From NCBI RefSeq assembly GCF_000702445.1, contig NZ_JNIF01000004.1, positions 682,001 to 746,000 on the forward strand: a stretch of 64,000 nucleotides of DNA, given 5' to 3'. Position numbers and translations under genes: made by a program. Positions 34,204-43,388 of the stretch are shown here, in pieces. The first letter of the stretch is position 1, and every line of letters starts with the position of its first letter. This DNA is from Bryobacter aggregatus MPL3 (GTDB lineage: Bacteria > Acidobacteriota > Terriglobia > Bryobacterales > Bryobacteraceae). The notes below the pieces were generated by a model, which was given only the letters and a program-made list of their open reading frames with translations, searched no databases and had not been told where the DNA came from.

Positions 34204-35487
34204 ATGCAGTTTCCGAAAACTTCACTCACAAGTTTGGCGCTTGCCGGGGCCATGACGTTACAAAGTGCTAATCCTCGATTGATTGATGCCGTTCAGGATG
34301 GAAATCAGCGCCAGGTTCTCGCGCTCATTAAGTCGGGCGCGAAGGTGAACGAGGCGCGGAAAGATGGTTCCACCCCGCTGGCCTGGGCGGTAAGCCGGGA
34401 GGACGCTGAAATCGTTTCTGCTTTGATTGCGGCTGGCGCGGATGTGAATGCGGCCGACGAGAATGGCGAAACGCCACTGGGTCTGGCCTGTACGCGCGGC
34501 AATCTGGGAATCGCAAAGATGTTGCTCAACGCCAAGGCGAAGGTGAATGTCAAGCGTTGGAATGGCGAAACTCCCCTGATGGATGCCTCTGGCAGTGGAA
34601 ATCCAGAACTCGTGAAGCTCTTGTTGGATTCTGGCGCCGAAGTTGCTGTGATCGAGAGCCGGACGGGCCAGAATGCTCTGATGTGGGCTGCCGCTGAAGG
34701 AAAAGCGGATGCCGTCAAATTGCTGGTCGCTCACGGTGCCGATGTGAATTTGGCTTCGAAAAAGGGATACACGCCGCTCCTTCTCGCCGCGCAAAGTGGT
34801 AACGCCGAGGCGGTGAAGACTCTGATTGCCGCCAAAGCGGATCCGAAGTACAGCGCACCGGATGGCGCGGGTGTTTTCAACATCGCGCTGAGCCGCGGTC
34901 ATGAAGCGGTTGCCAAGCTGATGCTCGATTATGGCGTGGATGTCAACGCGAAGGACGCCAGTGGCAGCACGCCGCTGCATGAAGCCGTGCGGCAGGGCAA
35001 GGCAGATCTGGTGAAAGATCTGATTGCTCGCGGTGCTGATGTGAATGCGAAGACCGCGACTCCCAAAGGCCCGGCAGGTGGAAATCCGTTTCGAATGAAT
35101 GGTTTGACGCCATTTCTGACCGCCGCTCAAGCTGGAAACGTCGAGATGATGAAGCTATTGCTCAGCAAGGGAGCCGACGCGAAGGACAAGACCGCCGAGG
35201 GGGCAGGCGCGCTGATGCTTTCCACCTTCAGCCGCAAGCTGGCCCCGGTAAAGTTCCTCGTGGAGAACGGCGCCGACGTGAACGAAGCGCCCAAGGGAAA
35301 TGGCGGCGCGCTGCACTCTGCGATCCGCTTTGGCCTGAACGACGTCATCCAGTATCTGGTCGATCATGGCGCGGACTTGGCCGCGAAGGATCGCTTTGGC
35401 CGTACGCCTCTTGAAGAGGCCGAATTTGAGGCTCCGAAGCCAACCATCGAACTGATGCGCAAGCTCGAAGCGGAGCATAAGAAGTGA
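34204..35487 (+). CDS. Exported ankyrin-repeat protein
   Basis: A 427-residue protein made almost entirely of about 12 ankyrin repeats of roughly 33 residues. Recurring units include [26 protein letters not shown] and GSTPLHEAV with GADVNA turns. The N-terminus ([18 protein letters not shown]) looks like a short signal peptide, suggesting a periplasmic or envelope location rather than a host-directed effector. Repeats 7 and 10 are more degenerate ([18 protein letters not shown]). Ankyrin stacks mediate protein binding; the partner is unknown. The next gene starts at a GTG overlapping this stop (GTGA), so the two products are coupled and may form a complex. Confidence 0.9.
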   Translation: MQFPKTSLTSLALAGAMTLQSANPRLIDAVQDGNQRQVLALIKSGAKVNEARKDGSTPLAWAVSREDAEIVSALIAAGADVNAADENGETPLGLACTRGNLGIAKMLLNAKAKVNVKRWNGETPLMDASGSGNPELVKLLLDSGAEVAVIESRTGQNALMWAAAEGKADAVKLLVAHGADVNLASKKGYTPLLLAAQSGNAEAVKTLIAAKADPKYSAPDGAGVFNIALSRGHEAVAKLMLDYGVDVNAKDASGSTPLHEAVRQGKADLVKDLIARGADVNAKTATPKGPAGGNPFRMNGLTPFLTAAQAGNVEMMKLLLSKGADAKDKTAEGAGALMLSTFSRKLAPVKFLVENGADVNEAPKGNGGALHSAIRFGLNDVIQYLVDHGADLAAKDRFGRTPLEEAEFEAPKPTIELMRKLEAEHKK

Positions 35488-36905
35488 GATATCTCCTCCT
35501 GCTGTTCAGCTCCATCGCATTTGCCCAGCAGGTGGGGATTTTTGAAGCGCAGTCCTCTGTGGGGACACCGGCGCGTGCAGGATCGGCTCGATTCGATGCG
35601 GGCAACTACACCGTGAGCGGCGGTGGCGCCAATATGTGGGCCAACTCCGATTCGTTCCATTTTGTCTGGAGAAAGGTGAGCGGCGATGTGTCGCTGACTG
35701 CGGATATCCGCTTTGAGACGAAGGACGGCGAGGCCCACAAGAAGGGCGTGCTGATGTTGCGGCAGACTCTGGATGCGGACTCGGCCTACGCTGATGCTGC
35801 CCTGCATGCCGATGGACTCACCTCGCTGCAGGCACGGGCTGCAAAAGGAGAGCGAACCCACGAGATCCAGGCTAATGTCACTCGCGCTTCGCGCCTGAAG
35901 GTCGAGAAGCGCGGAAACTATGTTTCGATGTGGGTGGATGGCGCCCGCGCAGGGGGTGCTTTCAAGGTTGCTCTCGACGGAAGTTTTTATGTCGGCTTAG
36001 GCGTCTGCGCGCACAACGATCAGAACCTCGAAACTGCCGTGTTTTCAAATGTCGTGCTGGAAGCGCCGCAGAAGCTGATCAGCACCCTGGAGACGATCAC
36101 GGTCTCCTCTACCGATCGGAGAGTCGTCCAGGTTTTTGAGGGACGGGTCGAGGCTCCCAATTGGACGCCCGATGGCAAGAACCTGCTCTATAACGGCGAG
36201 GGCCGGCTGCACAAGATTGCGGTCACAGGCGGCCCTTCTGCGTTGATCGATACTGGAATTGCCACCCGCCTCAACAACGACCACGGCATCTCGCCGGACG
36301 GCAAATGGCTGGCGATCAGCGATAACTCGCAGGATACGAAACGAAGCCAAATTTACATTGTGCCTTTTGGCGGCGGTGCTGCCCGCCGTGTAATAAAGCT
36401 CGCGCCCTCGTACTGGCATGGCTGGAGTCCGGACGGCAAGACGCTCGCCTATTGCGCCGAACGGAACGGAAATTTCGACATCTACACGATTCCGGTGGAG
36501 GGCGGGGAAGAGACTCGTCTTACCACTACGGAAGGCCTCGATGATGGTCCGGATTACTCGCCGGACGGCCAATGGATCTATTTCAACTCGATTCGCACGG
36601 GACTGATGCAAGTCTGGAAAATGAAGGCGGATGGCAGCGGGCAGACGCAGGTCACCGCAGACCAGCGGAACAACTGGTTCCCCCACATCTCGCCGGATGG
36701 CAAGCAGATGGTCTACATCAGTTTCGAGAAAGATGTGGTTGGCCATCCCCAAAATCAGGAAGTGATACTGCAACTGATGAACCTGCAGGATGGCTCCATC
36801 AAGACGCTTGCCAGGCTCTTTGGCGGGCAGGGGACGATCAATGTGCCGTCCTGGTCGCCCGATAGCAAACGGCTCGCCTTTGTGAGCTATCAGTTAGTGC
36901 CGTAA
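35484..36905 (+). CDS. Exported TolB-like beta-propeller protein with N-terminal DUF1349-like domain
   Basis: A 473-residue exported protein. The signal peptide ([15 protein letters not shown]) is followed by a lectin-like DUF1349/concanavalin-type domain (about 17-195: [38 protein letters not shown]). A propeller with at least six PD40/TolB repeats then occupies about 200-473 ([66 protein letters not shown]). It probably binds carbohydrate or protein in the periplasm. The GTG start overlaps the ankyrin stop by 4 bases. Its last 16 bases overlap the histidine kinase gene on the other strand. Confidence 0.88.
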   Translation: MRYLLLLFSSIAFAQQVGIFEAQSSVGTPARAGSARFDAGNYTVSGGGANMWANSDSFHFVWRKVSGDVSLTADIRFETKDGEAHKKGVLMLRQTLDADSAYADAALHADGLTSLQARAAKGERTHEIQANVTRASRLKVEKRGNYVSMWVDGARAGGAFKVALDGSFYVGLGVCAHNDQNLETAVFSNVVLEAPQKLISTLETITVSSTDRRVVQVFEGRVEAPNWTPDGKNLLYNGEGRLHKIAVTGGPSALIDTGIATRLNNDHGISPDGKWLAISDNSQDTKRSQIYIVPFGGGAARRVIKLAPSYWHGWSPDGKTLAYCAERNGNFDIYTIPVEGGEETRLTTTEGLDDGPDYSPDGQWIYFNSIRTGLMQVWKMKADGSGQTQVTADQRNNWFPHISPDGKQMVYISFEKDVVGHPQNQEVILQLMNLQDGSIKTLARLFGGQGTINVPSWSPDSKRLAFVSYQLVP

Positions 36906-38434
36906 TTTTCAGCAGAGATGCTGAGTTCGGGCTGGATCAACTGGTTCTCTTCGAGACCGATGTCATGGGTGGGAAGGGTGAACCAGAAGCGGCTGCCTTG
37001 GCCCTGTACGCTCGTCACACCCACTTCACCGCCGTGGGCTTTGGCCATGTGCTTGACAATCGCCAGACCCAGGCCGGTGCCCCCAAGTTCCCGGCTGCGG
37101 GCTTTGTCCACGCGGTAGAAGCGCTCAAAGAGCCGCGTCAGATCTTCTGGAGGAATGCCCGCGCCGTTATCCTGGACGGCAAGCTCGACGAAGGGAATCT
37201 TATAGATCGGATGATGGACGACGCGGGATTGAAAGACAATGCGCCCTCCTTGCGGTGTGTACTTGATCGCATTGTCCAGAAGGTTGGAGAGCACCTGATG
37301 GACAGCTTCTGAGTCGCAGAAGACTTCGAGCGCTTGTCCGTCTGGATCTTTGGGCACAGGATCAATTGCAAGCTCGATGTTCTTCTTTGCTGCGATGGGG
37401 AGCATCGATTCCTGGCAGTCGCGCAGCATGGCCTCAACATAATAACTGGCGAACTGAAACTTGGTGATTCCAAGCTCGATTCTCGAGAGCGTGAGAAGGT
37501 CTGCGATGAGACGGCCGAGACGTTCTGAATTGACGCGGATGATGTTGAGGAAGCGGATGTTGTGTGTCGGCTCGTCGATCGCTCCGTCGAGCAGCGTTTC
37601 GGTATAGCCCTGGATGGAGGCGAGCGGGGTCCGCAACTCGTGGGAGACGTTGATGATGAAGTCCTTGCGAACCCGTTCAAGCTTCTCCAGTTCGGAGTGT
37701 TCCCTCTCCAATTGCTCAAACATCGCCTCTAACTTTTCGCCTGTCTCATTCAACTTGTTTCCCAGGATGCCGAGTTCGTCAGTGCCTGTCTCACTGAGCC
37801 GCGCCTGGAAGTTTCCTTGTGCCAACTGCGCGGCGTACTCAATGATGTGACCGAGTTTGCGGGACACCCAGCGGGCGAGAAATGCGGTGAGCAGGATGGA
37901 CGGGAGAAAGGCAATGAGGGTTGCGGTGAGGAGGTGACGGCGGGTGATGTCCACCTGCGTCTGTACTTCTTTGAGCGGCACGGCCAGGCGCAAGGCTCCG
38001 CTGGGGGCGGGCACGGCGACATAGAGATAGTTGATTCCAACCGACGCGCTCTGCCGCTTGTCGAACCCAACTTCGCCGTGGAGTGCGGCTACGATCTCGG
38101 GGCGCTTCGCATGGTTCTCCATGGTCTTGCCGGGGCGTTGCTCGGTGTCTGCGGCGACCGTGCCATTGCTGCGGATGACTGTAATCCGCCCTCCTGCGGC
38201 GCGGGATAGATCGGAGAGCCGCTGTGGGTCCAGAACCATCTCTTCGTCGAGGGCGAGGATGCGGCACTTCTGTGTGAGTTCAATCTTGAGCGTGTCGACA
38301 TAGGTGTCTTCTGCAATGCGCGACGCCATGAAGTCCACTGCAATCAAACAAGTCACCAGCACGCCGACGACGGCGGCGATCAGCTTCAGAAAAATGCGGC
38401 CTGTGAGTCCGGGCATAAAGAGAAAGGGCTGCAC
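36890..38434 (-). CDS. PhoR-like membrane sensor histidine kinase (orphan)
   Basis: A 514-residue sensor kinase. Transmembrane segment 1 lies at about 12-33 and an extracytoplasmic sensor at about 34-175. Segment 2 is at about 180-200. HAMP follows ([20 protein letters not shown]), then a short coiled coil, HisKA with the phospho-accepting His in [11 protein letters not shown], and the HATPase domain (N box [12 protein letters not shown]1 [12 protein letters not shown]2 [12 protein letters not shown]). The architecture matches PhoR/WalK-type kinases. The start may be GTG 38434 or ATG 38416; the second removes six residues. No response regulator gene is adjacent. The upstream gene is divergent and unrelated, so the partner must be elsewhere. 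Confidence 0.93.
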   Translation of the reverse strand: MQPFLFMPGLTGRIFLKLIAAVVGVLVTCLIAVDFMASRIAEDTYVDTLKIELTQKCRILALDEEMVLDPQRLSDLSRAAGGRITVIRSNGTVAADTEQRPGKTMENHAKRPEIVAALHGEVGFDKRQSASVGINYLYVAVPAPSGALRLAVPLKEVQTQVDITRRHLLTATLIAFLPSILLTAFLARWVSRKLGHIIEYAAQLAQGNFQARLSETGTDELGILGNKLNETGEKLEAMFEQLEREHSELEKLERVRKDFIINVSHELRTPLASIQGYTETLLDGAIDEPTHNIRFLNIIRVNSERLGRLIADLLTLSRIELGITKFQFASYYVEAMLRDCQESMLPIAAKKNIELAIDPVPKDPDGQALEVFCDSEAVHQVLSNLLDNAIKYTPQGGRIVFQSRVVHHPIYKIPFVELAVQDNGAGIPPEDLTRLFERFYRVDKARSRELGGTGLGLAIVKHMAKAHGGEVGVTSVQGQGSRFWFTLPTHDIGLEENQLIQPELSISAENYGTN

Positions 38435-38470
38435 TCAGGATAGCTACGACTTCGTTACAGTTGATTGAAC

Positions 38471-40621
38471 ATGACACGGAGAGACGCGCTGATGACAATA
38501 CCCGCTCTGAGCTGGAGTGGCGCGATGCAAGCCCAAACCCAGCCGCAGGGCGATTGGTACGACCGGCCCATGCGTTGGGCCCAGGTGGCCTTTACGGAAG
38601 ACGATCCGGGCAATTACGACCCGAAGATGTGGCTCGATTATTTTAAGGAAATTCACGCGGACGCCGCCTGTTTGAGCGCCGGCGGCTGTGTTGCCTTTTA
38701 TCCGACAAAGATTCCGCTGCACTATCGCAGCAAGTATCTGGGCAATACCGATGCTTTTGGCGACCTGCTGAAAGGCTGCCGCGCACTGGGCATGAATGTG
38801 ATCGCCAGAACCGATCCGCACGCTTGCACAGAGGAGGCTTTTGCCGCGCATCCGGAATGGGTAGCTCGAACGGCGGATGGCAAGCCGCGGCGGCACTGGG
38901 CCGCGCCAGACCTCTACGTCACCTGTGCGCTCGGGCCCTACAACTTTGACTTCATGACGGCAGTGACGCGCGAGATCATGACGCTGTACCAGCCCGATGG
39001 CATCTTCTCCAACCGCTGGCATGGCAGCGGAATCTGCTATTGCGAGAGTTGCAAGACGAAGTTCCGCGCTTTCTCCGGGATGGAACTGGCCCCAACGGAG
39101 AAGGTGCGGGTGGCCTGGGGGGAATGGAACCAGGCCCGGCTCTTTGAGCTCTGGAAGATTTGGGACGATACGATCCGGGCGGTGAATCCGCGCGCCAGCT
39201 TCATTGCGAATTCGGGCGGCGGTGCGCTGTCGGAACTGGACATGAAGACGGTGGGTGAGAAGTCACACACGCTGTTTGCCGATCGGCAGGCGCGGCGTGG
39301 CGTGATGTTGCCTTGGGGCAACGGGAAGAATGGCAAAGAGTATCGCGCCACGATGGGAAAAAAACCGATTGGCGGGATCTTTAGTGTGGGAGTGGAAGAA
39401 CCCTATCGGTGGAAGGATTCAGTGCAATCTGCCGCAGAGATCGAGGTGTGGGCACTGGACGGAGTGGCGCATGGCCTGCGTCCGTGGTTTACGAAGTTCA
39501 ATGCAAAGCCAATGGATAAGCGTTGGATGCCGGTGGTCTCGAAGATTTTCAACTGGCACTGGAAGAACGAGAAGTACCTTCGAAACGAAGCGAATCTGGC
39601 GCAAGTCGCCATTGTGTACTCGCAGCAGACGGCCCACTACTATGGAGGCGACAAGGCGAAGGATCTTGTGGAGGATCCGCAACTGGGCTTCTACCAAGCT
39701 CTGGTTGAGGCGCGAGTGCCATTCGAGATGGTGCACGAAGGCTTGTTAGACGCGGCTCATGTCGATCGCTACCGGGTGCTTGTTCTGCCGAATCTGGCGG
39801 CTCTGTCCGAGAAACAGTGCCAGCAACTCGAGGCTTATGTCGAACGCGGTGGGAGCATTGTCGCCACCTATGAGACCTCGTTGTATGACGAGCATGGAAA
39901 GAAGCGAAAGGATTTCCGGTTGGGTAATCTCTTCGGTTGCCGCGTGAATGGCCCGGGAGAAACCCGGATGCAGAACTCTTATCTGAACCTGGAAGCCGGG
40001 ACGGACTTCTCCTCCTTGCTGCAGGGTTTCGAGGGCACCAGTCGCATCATCAACGGGGTCAAGCGTGTGGATGCCGCTCCGCTCCAGGCGGGATACAAGG
40101 CGCCGCTCACGTTGGTGCCAACTTATCCGGATCTGCCGATGGAGCGTGTGTTTACGACCGTGCCCCGGACGAATATTCCTGGCGTCTTTCTGAAGCGGCA
40201 CGGGAAGGGCAGGGTTGTCTACTTTCCGATGGACCTCGACCGGACTTATTGGGAGGTTCTAAGTCCAGACCACTTCGTGTTGCTCCGCAACGCGGTCGCT
40301 TGGGCTCAGGGAGAGCGGGGTCCTGTCAAAGTCAGCGGTGCTGGACTTCTGGATCTTGCTTACTGGACGCAGAAGGATTCGCTCGCGCTTCATCTCGTGA
40401 ATCTGACCAATCCAATGGCCATGAAAGGACCCTTCCGCGAGATCTACCCAATGGGGCCATTCGATATCGAGATCGAACTCCCGCAAGGCTTTCAGCCGGG
40501 AGCGGCGAAGGCTTTGAGTGATGGCAGCCCGCTGGCCTATCAGGTGGAGGGACGCATTCTCAAGACTCAAATTCGAAAGGTGGAGATACTTGAGGTCTTA
40601 GCGATCGACAGAGCGATATAA
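38471..40621 (+). CDS. Tat-exported GHL6/GH42-like protein with beta-galactosidase trimerization-type domain
   Basis: A 716-residue protein with a Tat-like N-terminus (TRRDALMTIPALSW). A TIM-barrel glycosidase-like domain covers about 25-340, of the hypothetical glycosyl hydrolase 6 (GHL6) type: YDPKMWLDYFKEIHADAAC, GMNVIARTDPHA, then DGIFSNRWHGSG-ICYCESCKTKF. A flavodoxin-like trimerization domain as in GH42 covers about 390-590 (YRVLVLPNLAALS, VERGGSIVATYETSLYD). A C-terminal beta domain completes the protein. The CYCESC cysteine motif is common in this group. The catalytic acid pair cannot be assigned with certainty. The ATG at 38471 is preferred to the TTG at 38465. A LacI-type regulator follows 16 bases downstream, suggesting sugar-controlled expression. 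Confidence 0.85.
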   Translation: MTRRDALMTIPALSWSGAMQAQTQPQGDWYDRPMRWAQVAFTEDDPGNYDPKMWLDYFKEIHADAACLSAGGCVAFYPTKIPLHYRSKYLGNTDAFGDLLKGCRALGMNVIARTDPHACTEEAFAAHPEWVARTADGKPRRHWAAPDLYVTCALGPYNFDFMTAVTREIMTLYQPDGIFSNRWHGSGICYCESCKTKFRAFSGMELAPTEKVRVAWGEWNQARLFELWKIWDDTIRAVNPRASFIANSGGGALSELDMKTVGEKSHTLFADRQARRGVMLPWGNGKNGKEYRATMGKKPIGGIFSVGVEEPYRWKDSVQSAAEIEVWALDGVAHGLRPWFTKFNAKPMDKRWMPVVSKIFNWHWKNEKYLRNEANLAQVAIVYSQQTAHYYGGDKAKDLVEDPQLGFYQALVEARVPFEMVHEGLLDAAHVDRYRVLVLPNLAALSEKQCQQLEAYVERGGSIVATYETSLYDEHGKKRKDFRLGNLFGCRVNGPGETRMQNSYLNLEAGTDFSSLLQGFEGTSRIINGVKRVDAAPLQAGYKAPLTLVPTYPDLPMERVFTTVPRTNIPGVFLKRHGKGRVVYFPMDLDRTYWEVLSPDHFVLLRNAVAWAQGERGPVKVSGAGLLDLAYWTQKDSLALHLVNLTNPMAMKGPFREIYPMGPFDIEIELPQGFQPGAAKALSDGSPLAYQVEGRILKTQIRKVEILEVLAIDRAI

Positions 40622-40637
40622 GATAGGCGAGTCGATC

Positions 40638-41687
40638 ATGGCAACTATTAAACAAGTAGCTCGTAGAGCTGGAGTGAGTGTAGGTACAGTATCTAATGTG
40701 CTGTCGGGACTACCTACCGTCTCGACAGACTTGCGCGAGCGTGTCGAGGCAGCGATGCGCGAGATGCAGTATCTGCCGAGCGAAGTGGCGCGGAGTCTGA
40801 AGATGAAACAGACTCATACTCTCGCGATTGTGATTAGTGACATCACCAACCCCTTCTTCCCGATGGTGGTGCGTGGTGCAGAGGATGCCGCGGCCGAGAA
40901 GGGCTACATGCTGTCGATTTTCAATACCGATGACGATCTGGACCGCGAGCGGAAGGTCTGCGAGATCCTTGGATCACGCCGGATCGATGGGGTTCTTCTG
41001 GTACCGGCCCTGGTGCGTGGCGACTATTCGCATGTGGAGCGGTTGATGGCGAATGGCATGCCCGTCGTTTGCGTCGATCGCCTGCCTGAAAAGCTGAAGG
41101 TGGACAGCGTGGCTGTCGATAATGCAGGCGGGGTGGCGAGTTGCATTCGGCATCTGGCAGCGCAGGGCGCTACCCGGATTGGATACCTGGGGGGCGAACG
41201 CCGGCTGTACATCTCGGCCGAGCGTCTCGCCGGCTATCTGCGAGGGATGAGCGCTGCTGGATTGCGATCGAAAAAAGAATGGGTGTGGGAAGGCGACTTC
41301 CGGCAGGAGAGTGGTTACCGGATTGCGATGGAAGTGTTGCCGAAGAAGCTGGTGGATGCGCTGTTTGTCGCAAATATTCCGATGATGCTGGGTGTGCTGC
41401 GTGCGGTTGCGGAACTGGGAATGGAGACCCCGCGGGACCTGCTGCTGGCTACTTTCGATCATCTGGATATTCTCGATTCTTTCCGTCCCAGACTCACCTC
41501 GGTTGCGCAACCCAGCTACCAGATTGGCCGCCAGGGGGTGCAGTGTCTTCTCGAGAGAATTCGAGACAAAGAACGGCCTGTCTGCCGTCACCTGCTTGAT
41601 ACGGAACTCCGTGTGGGCGAGAGTAGTGTACGCCTCGCGGCGCAGTCTCAAGCAGTTGGTTCCGCTGGTCCAGAGTTGGGATGCTGA
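40638..41687 (+). CDS. LacI-family transcriptional regulator
   Basis: A 349-residue LacI/GalR repressor. The N-terminal helix-turn-helix IKQVARRAGVSVGTVSNVL (4-22) and hinge helix (PSEVARSLKMKQT, about 52-64) bind DNA. The periplasmic-binding-protein-like effector domain runs from about 66 to 330 (LAIVISDITNPFFPMVVRGA, then GDFRQESGYRIAMEVL, and FDHLDILDSFRPRLTSVAQP). It probably controls the preceding glycosidase gene and is likely co-transcribed with it; the effector sugar is unknown. The last 20 residues beyond the core are Ala/Gly/Ser-rich and unlike the family. No operator palindrome could be assigned by eye. Confidence 0.95.
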   Translation: MATIKQVARRAGVSVGTVSNVLSGLPTVSTDLRERVEAAMREMQYLPSEVARSLKMKQTHTLAIVISDITNPFFPMVVRGAEDAAAEKGYMLSIFNTDDDLDRERKVCEILGSRRIDGVLLVPALVRGDYSHVERLMANGMPVVCVDRLPEKLKVDSVAVDNAGGVASCIRHLAAQGATRIGYLGGERRLYISAERLAGYLRGMSAAGLRSKKEWVWEGDFRQESGYRIAMEVLPKKLVDALFVANIPMMLGVLRAVAELGMETPRDLLLATFDHLDILDSFRPRLTSVAQPSYQIGRQGVQCLLERIRDKERPVCRHLLDTELRVGESSVRLAAQSQAVGSAGPELGC

Positions 41688-41772
41688 GGCTGCAAAGGTA
41701 ATCAGAGGGGCGATCAGAGCCCGTATTCTGCACCGCAGGCACTGCGGCCCTCAATCCCGGCGGCGGTTCCCC

Positions 41773-41819
41773 GAAAACGCGGTTAGGGCGAAGACTTCCT
41801 ACCGCAAAACCGCGTTTTC
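41773..41819. repeat. Perfect 12-bp inverted repeat downstream of lacI-type gene
   Basis: GAAAACGCGGTT (41773-41784) and AACCGCGTTTTC (41808-41819) are perfect reverse complements separated by 23 bases. The right arm ends in TTTT. It could act as a terminator for the LacI gene 86 bases upstream, although the tract is short, or be a relic of the end of the neighbouring decayed insertion sequence. Confidence 0.6.
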
Positions 41820-42420
41820 AACAAGAGCTTGTTCTTCACATGAAGCCAGGAAGGAACGCTTGCGGAACGGCAAGGCAACGTGAGGAAGTGGAGTCCATCC
41901 AAGGTCTGGGGGAGGCGCTCGGAATCTGCGCGGCAACAGGACAAAGGCCGGCCGTGTTGAGCAACCTCGGCTTCGGTGTGGCCGGTATAGCCCTGAGCTA
42001 CCCAGGCCAGATCGGAGAGGCCAGTGCACCGACTTGGGCGCGATCCTGCTCCCCATGCATTTTGGGTGCTTCTCCCTCTATTGGCTCCGCCACCGTGCGA
42101 CCAACTCTCCGGCGTCGACTGCAGGACACGGCTATGGAGAATCGCTGCTGTCGGTTGTAACTCCCGCAGAGCGCGAAGCATAGCGGCAAAAATCTCTGCC
42201 CAGATCCAGCGCTACACCTGCCGATCAACTACTTCCCAGGGGAAAGATCGTTCGGCATCCAAGGTAGCGTAGTCCATTACAGATCTCTCGCAGATCATCG
42301 TTCTGCTGCGGTGCGGCTTCCGCCACATTGACGACTTCAGGGGGAAGAAGCCATCCTGCAAGCCTTTCAAGCGTAGAACATGACTGATCAGGAGACAGCC
42401 TTTCACCTGGACTCAAGAAG
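41783..42420 (-). pseudogene. Decayed IS5-family transposase remnant
   Basis: No intact gene lies between 41688 and 42555, but minus-strand frames contain successive pieces of an IS5-type DDE transposase. Around 42390-42270 one frame gives a WLLPPE segment followed by DLREICNGLRYL. Near 42235 another frame gives SFPWEVVDRQ. From 42181 a third frame reads AAILHSRVLQSTPES. Near 42060 the frame changes again to HGEQDRAQVGAL, then returns as LAWVAQGYTG and SERLPQTLDGLHFLTLPC down to about 41860. These match the usual order N-terminal domain, DSRTLQSTPES, NEQDRAQV, YVDQGYTG, RLPQTLAGLHFLAFAC. At least three frameshifts and internal deletions leave it non-functional. Terminal inverted repeats and target duplications were not identified. 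Confidence 0.8.
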
Positions 42421-42555
42421 CCCAGCCACTCCCATCGAGTGAGGGGGAGCGCTTGCTGTTGGTTACAATTTCAGCCTCAATCATCGCTTCCAGCCAGACC
42501 CAATACTTCGCAGACCGAGTGCTTCATTCCAAAACTCGGCACTGAGACTCCACAT

Positions 42556-43362
42556 TTAGTGAGTGAGCGCGTACAGCGCATAGTTCACACCCAGGCGAAG
42601 GGCGTGTGCTGAGAACTTTTCCGGGTAGTCCGGGTCATCGGCAAACTCCCAGCCATCTCCGATGTCCATGTTGAAGCAGATGGCGACGATGATCCGGCCT
42701 TCCGAATCGATGATGCCGCGCCAATGAGGGATGACGCCATCCTTCTCATAGCCGGGGCCATGCACGACATTTTGACCCGGCACTTGTACCCGGTCCGTGA
42801 GGTCATAGGCGATGTGGAAGATGGGTTCGTTATCGCCGAGTTCGATTACGCGCACATCGGGATCGATCTGCCGCATCCCGGCCATAAAGCCGTTCCAGTC
42901 CCGGTCGCCATGAAAGTCATCGACCATCAGAAAGCCGCCCCGGTCGAAGAACTTCCGGAGGCGTTCGGCGTGAGAGGGGCTCAGTCGCCAGTCGTTGGGA
43001 GAAACGGCAAAGAGAAAGGGGGAGTCAAAAACACCATCGCTCTCGATATCGATGATGTTCTCGATCGATTGGGTGTGCACTCGTGTCAGGCGACGGAGTG
43101 TATCGAGAAAAATACGATCGGACTTGTTGCAGTCGATCCCCCAGCGGGCATAAGCGCGGCCTTCGCGGTTCGAACGGTAACGCAAGCGTCCGAAGACAAA
43201 TTCTCCAGCCACATGCGCATCCGGAGGATCCTCGACTGGATCCTGCATCTCATGCTCGTACATGGCCCATTTCCGTGTGCCAAACAACTCCCGGCGCTGT
43301 CCGAAGGCGAGCACGGCTAAGCTCGCAGAAGCAATGAGCACGCAATGCCATCGGGATAGCAT
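42556..43362 (-). CDS. Exported DUF4159 protein
   Basis: A 268-residue exported protein of the DUF4159 family. The signal peptide covers about residues 1-21. The rest resembles a class I glutamine amidotransferase/flavodoxin-like fold. It includes FVFGRLRYRSN, WGIDCNKSDRIFLDTLRRLT, and the GGFLMVDDFHGD segment near 140, where the family has a conserved loop. In many bacteria DUF4159 proteins occur with MoxR/VWA/BatA gene sets, but none lies here. The function is unknown. It starts 26 bases after the stop of the large repeat protein, on the same strand, and so may be co-transcribed with it. Confidence 0.85.
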   Translation of the reverse strand: MLSRWHCVLIASASLAVLAFGQRRELFGTRKWAMYEHEMQDPVEDPPDAHVAGEFVFGRLRYRSNREGRAYARWGIDCNKSDRIFLDTLRRLTRVHTQSIENIIDIESDGVFDSPFLFAVSPNDWRLSPSHAERLRKFFDRGGFLMVDDFHGDRDWNGFMAGMRQIDPDVRVIELGDNEPIFHIAYDLTDRVQVPGQNVVHGPGYEKDGVIPHWRGIIDSEGRIIVAICFNMDIGDGWEFADDPDYPEKFSAHALRLGVNYALYALTH

Positions 43363-43388
43363 GGCACTAGCTTATGCGATTCTGTCGC

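Noticed and set aside
41840-42160. Plus-strand 106-residue frame in the lacI-DUF4159 gap
   Set aside because: It lies antisense to the transposase remnant and has no similarity to known proteins.
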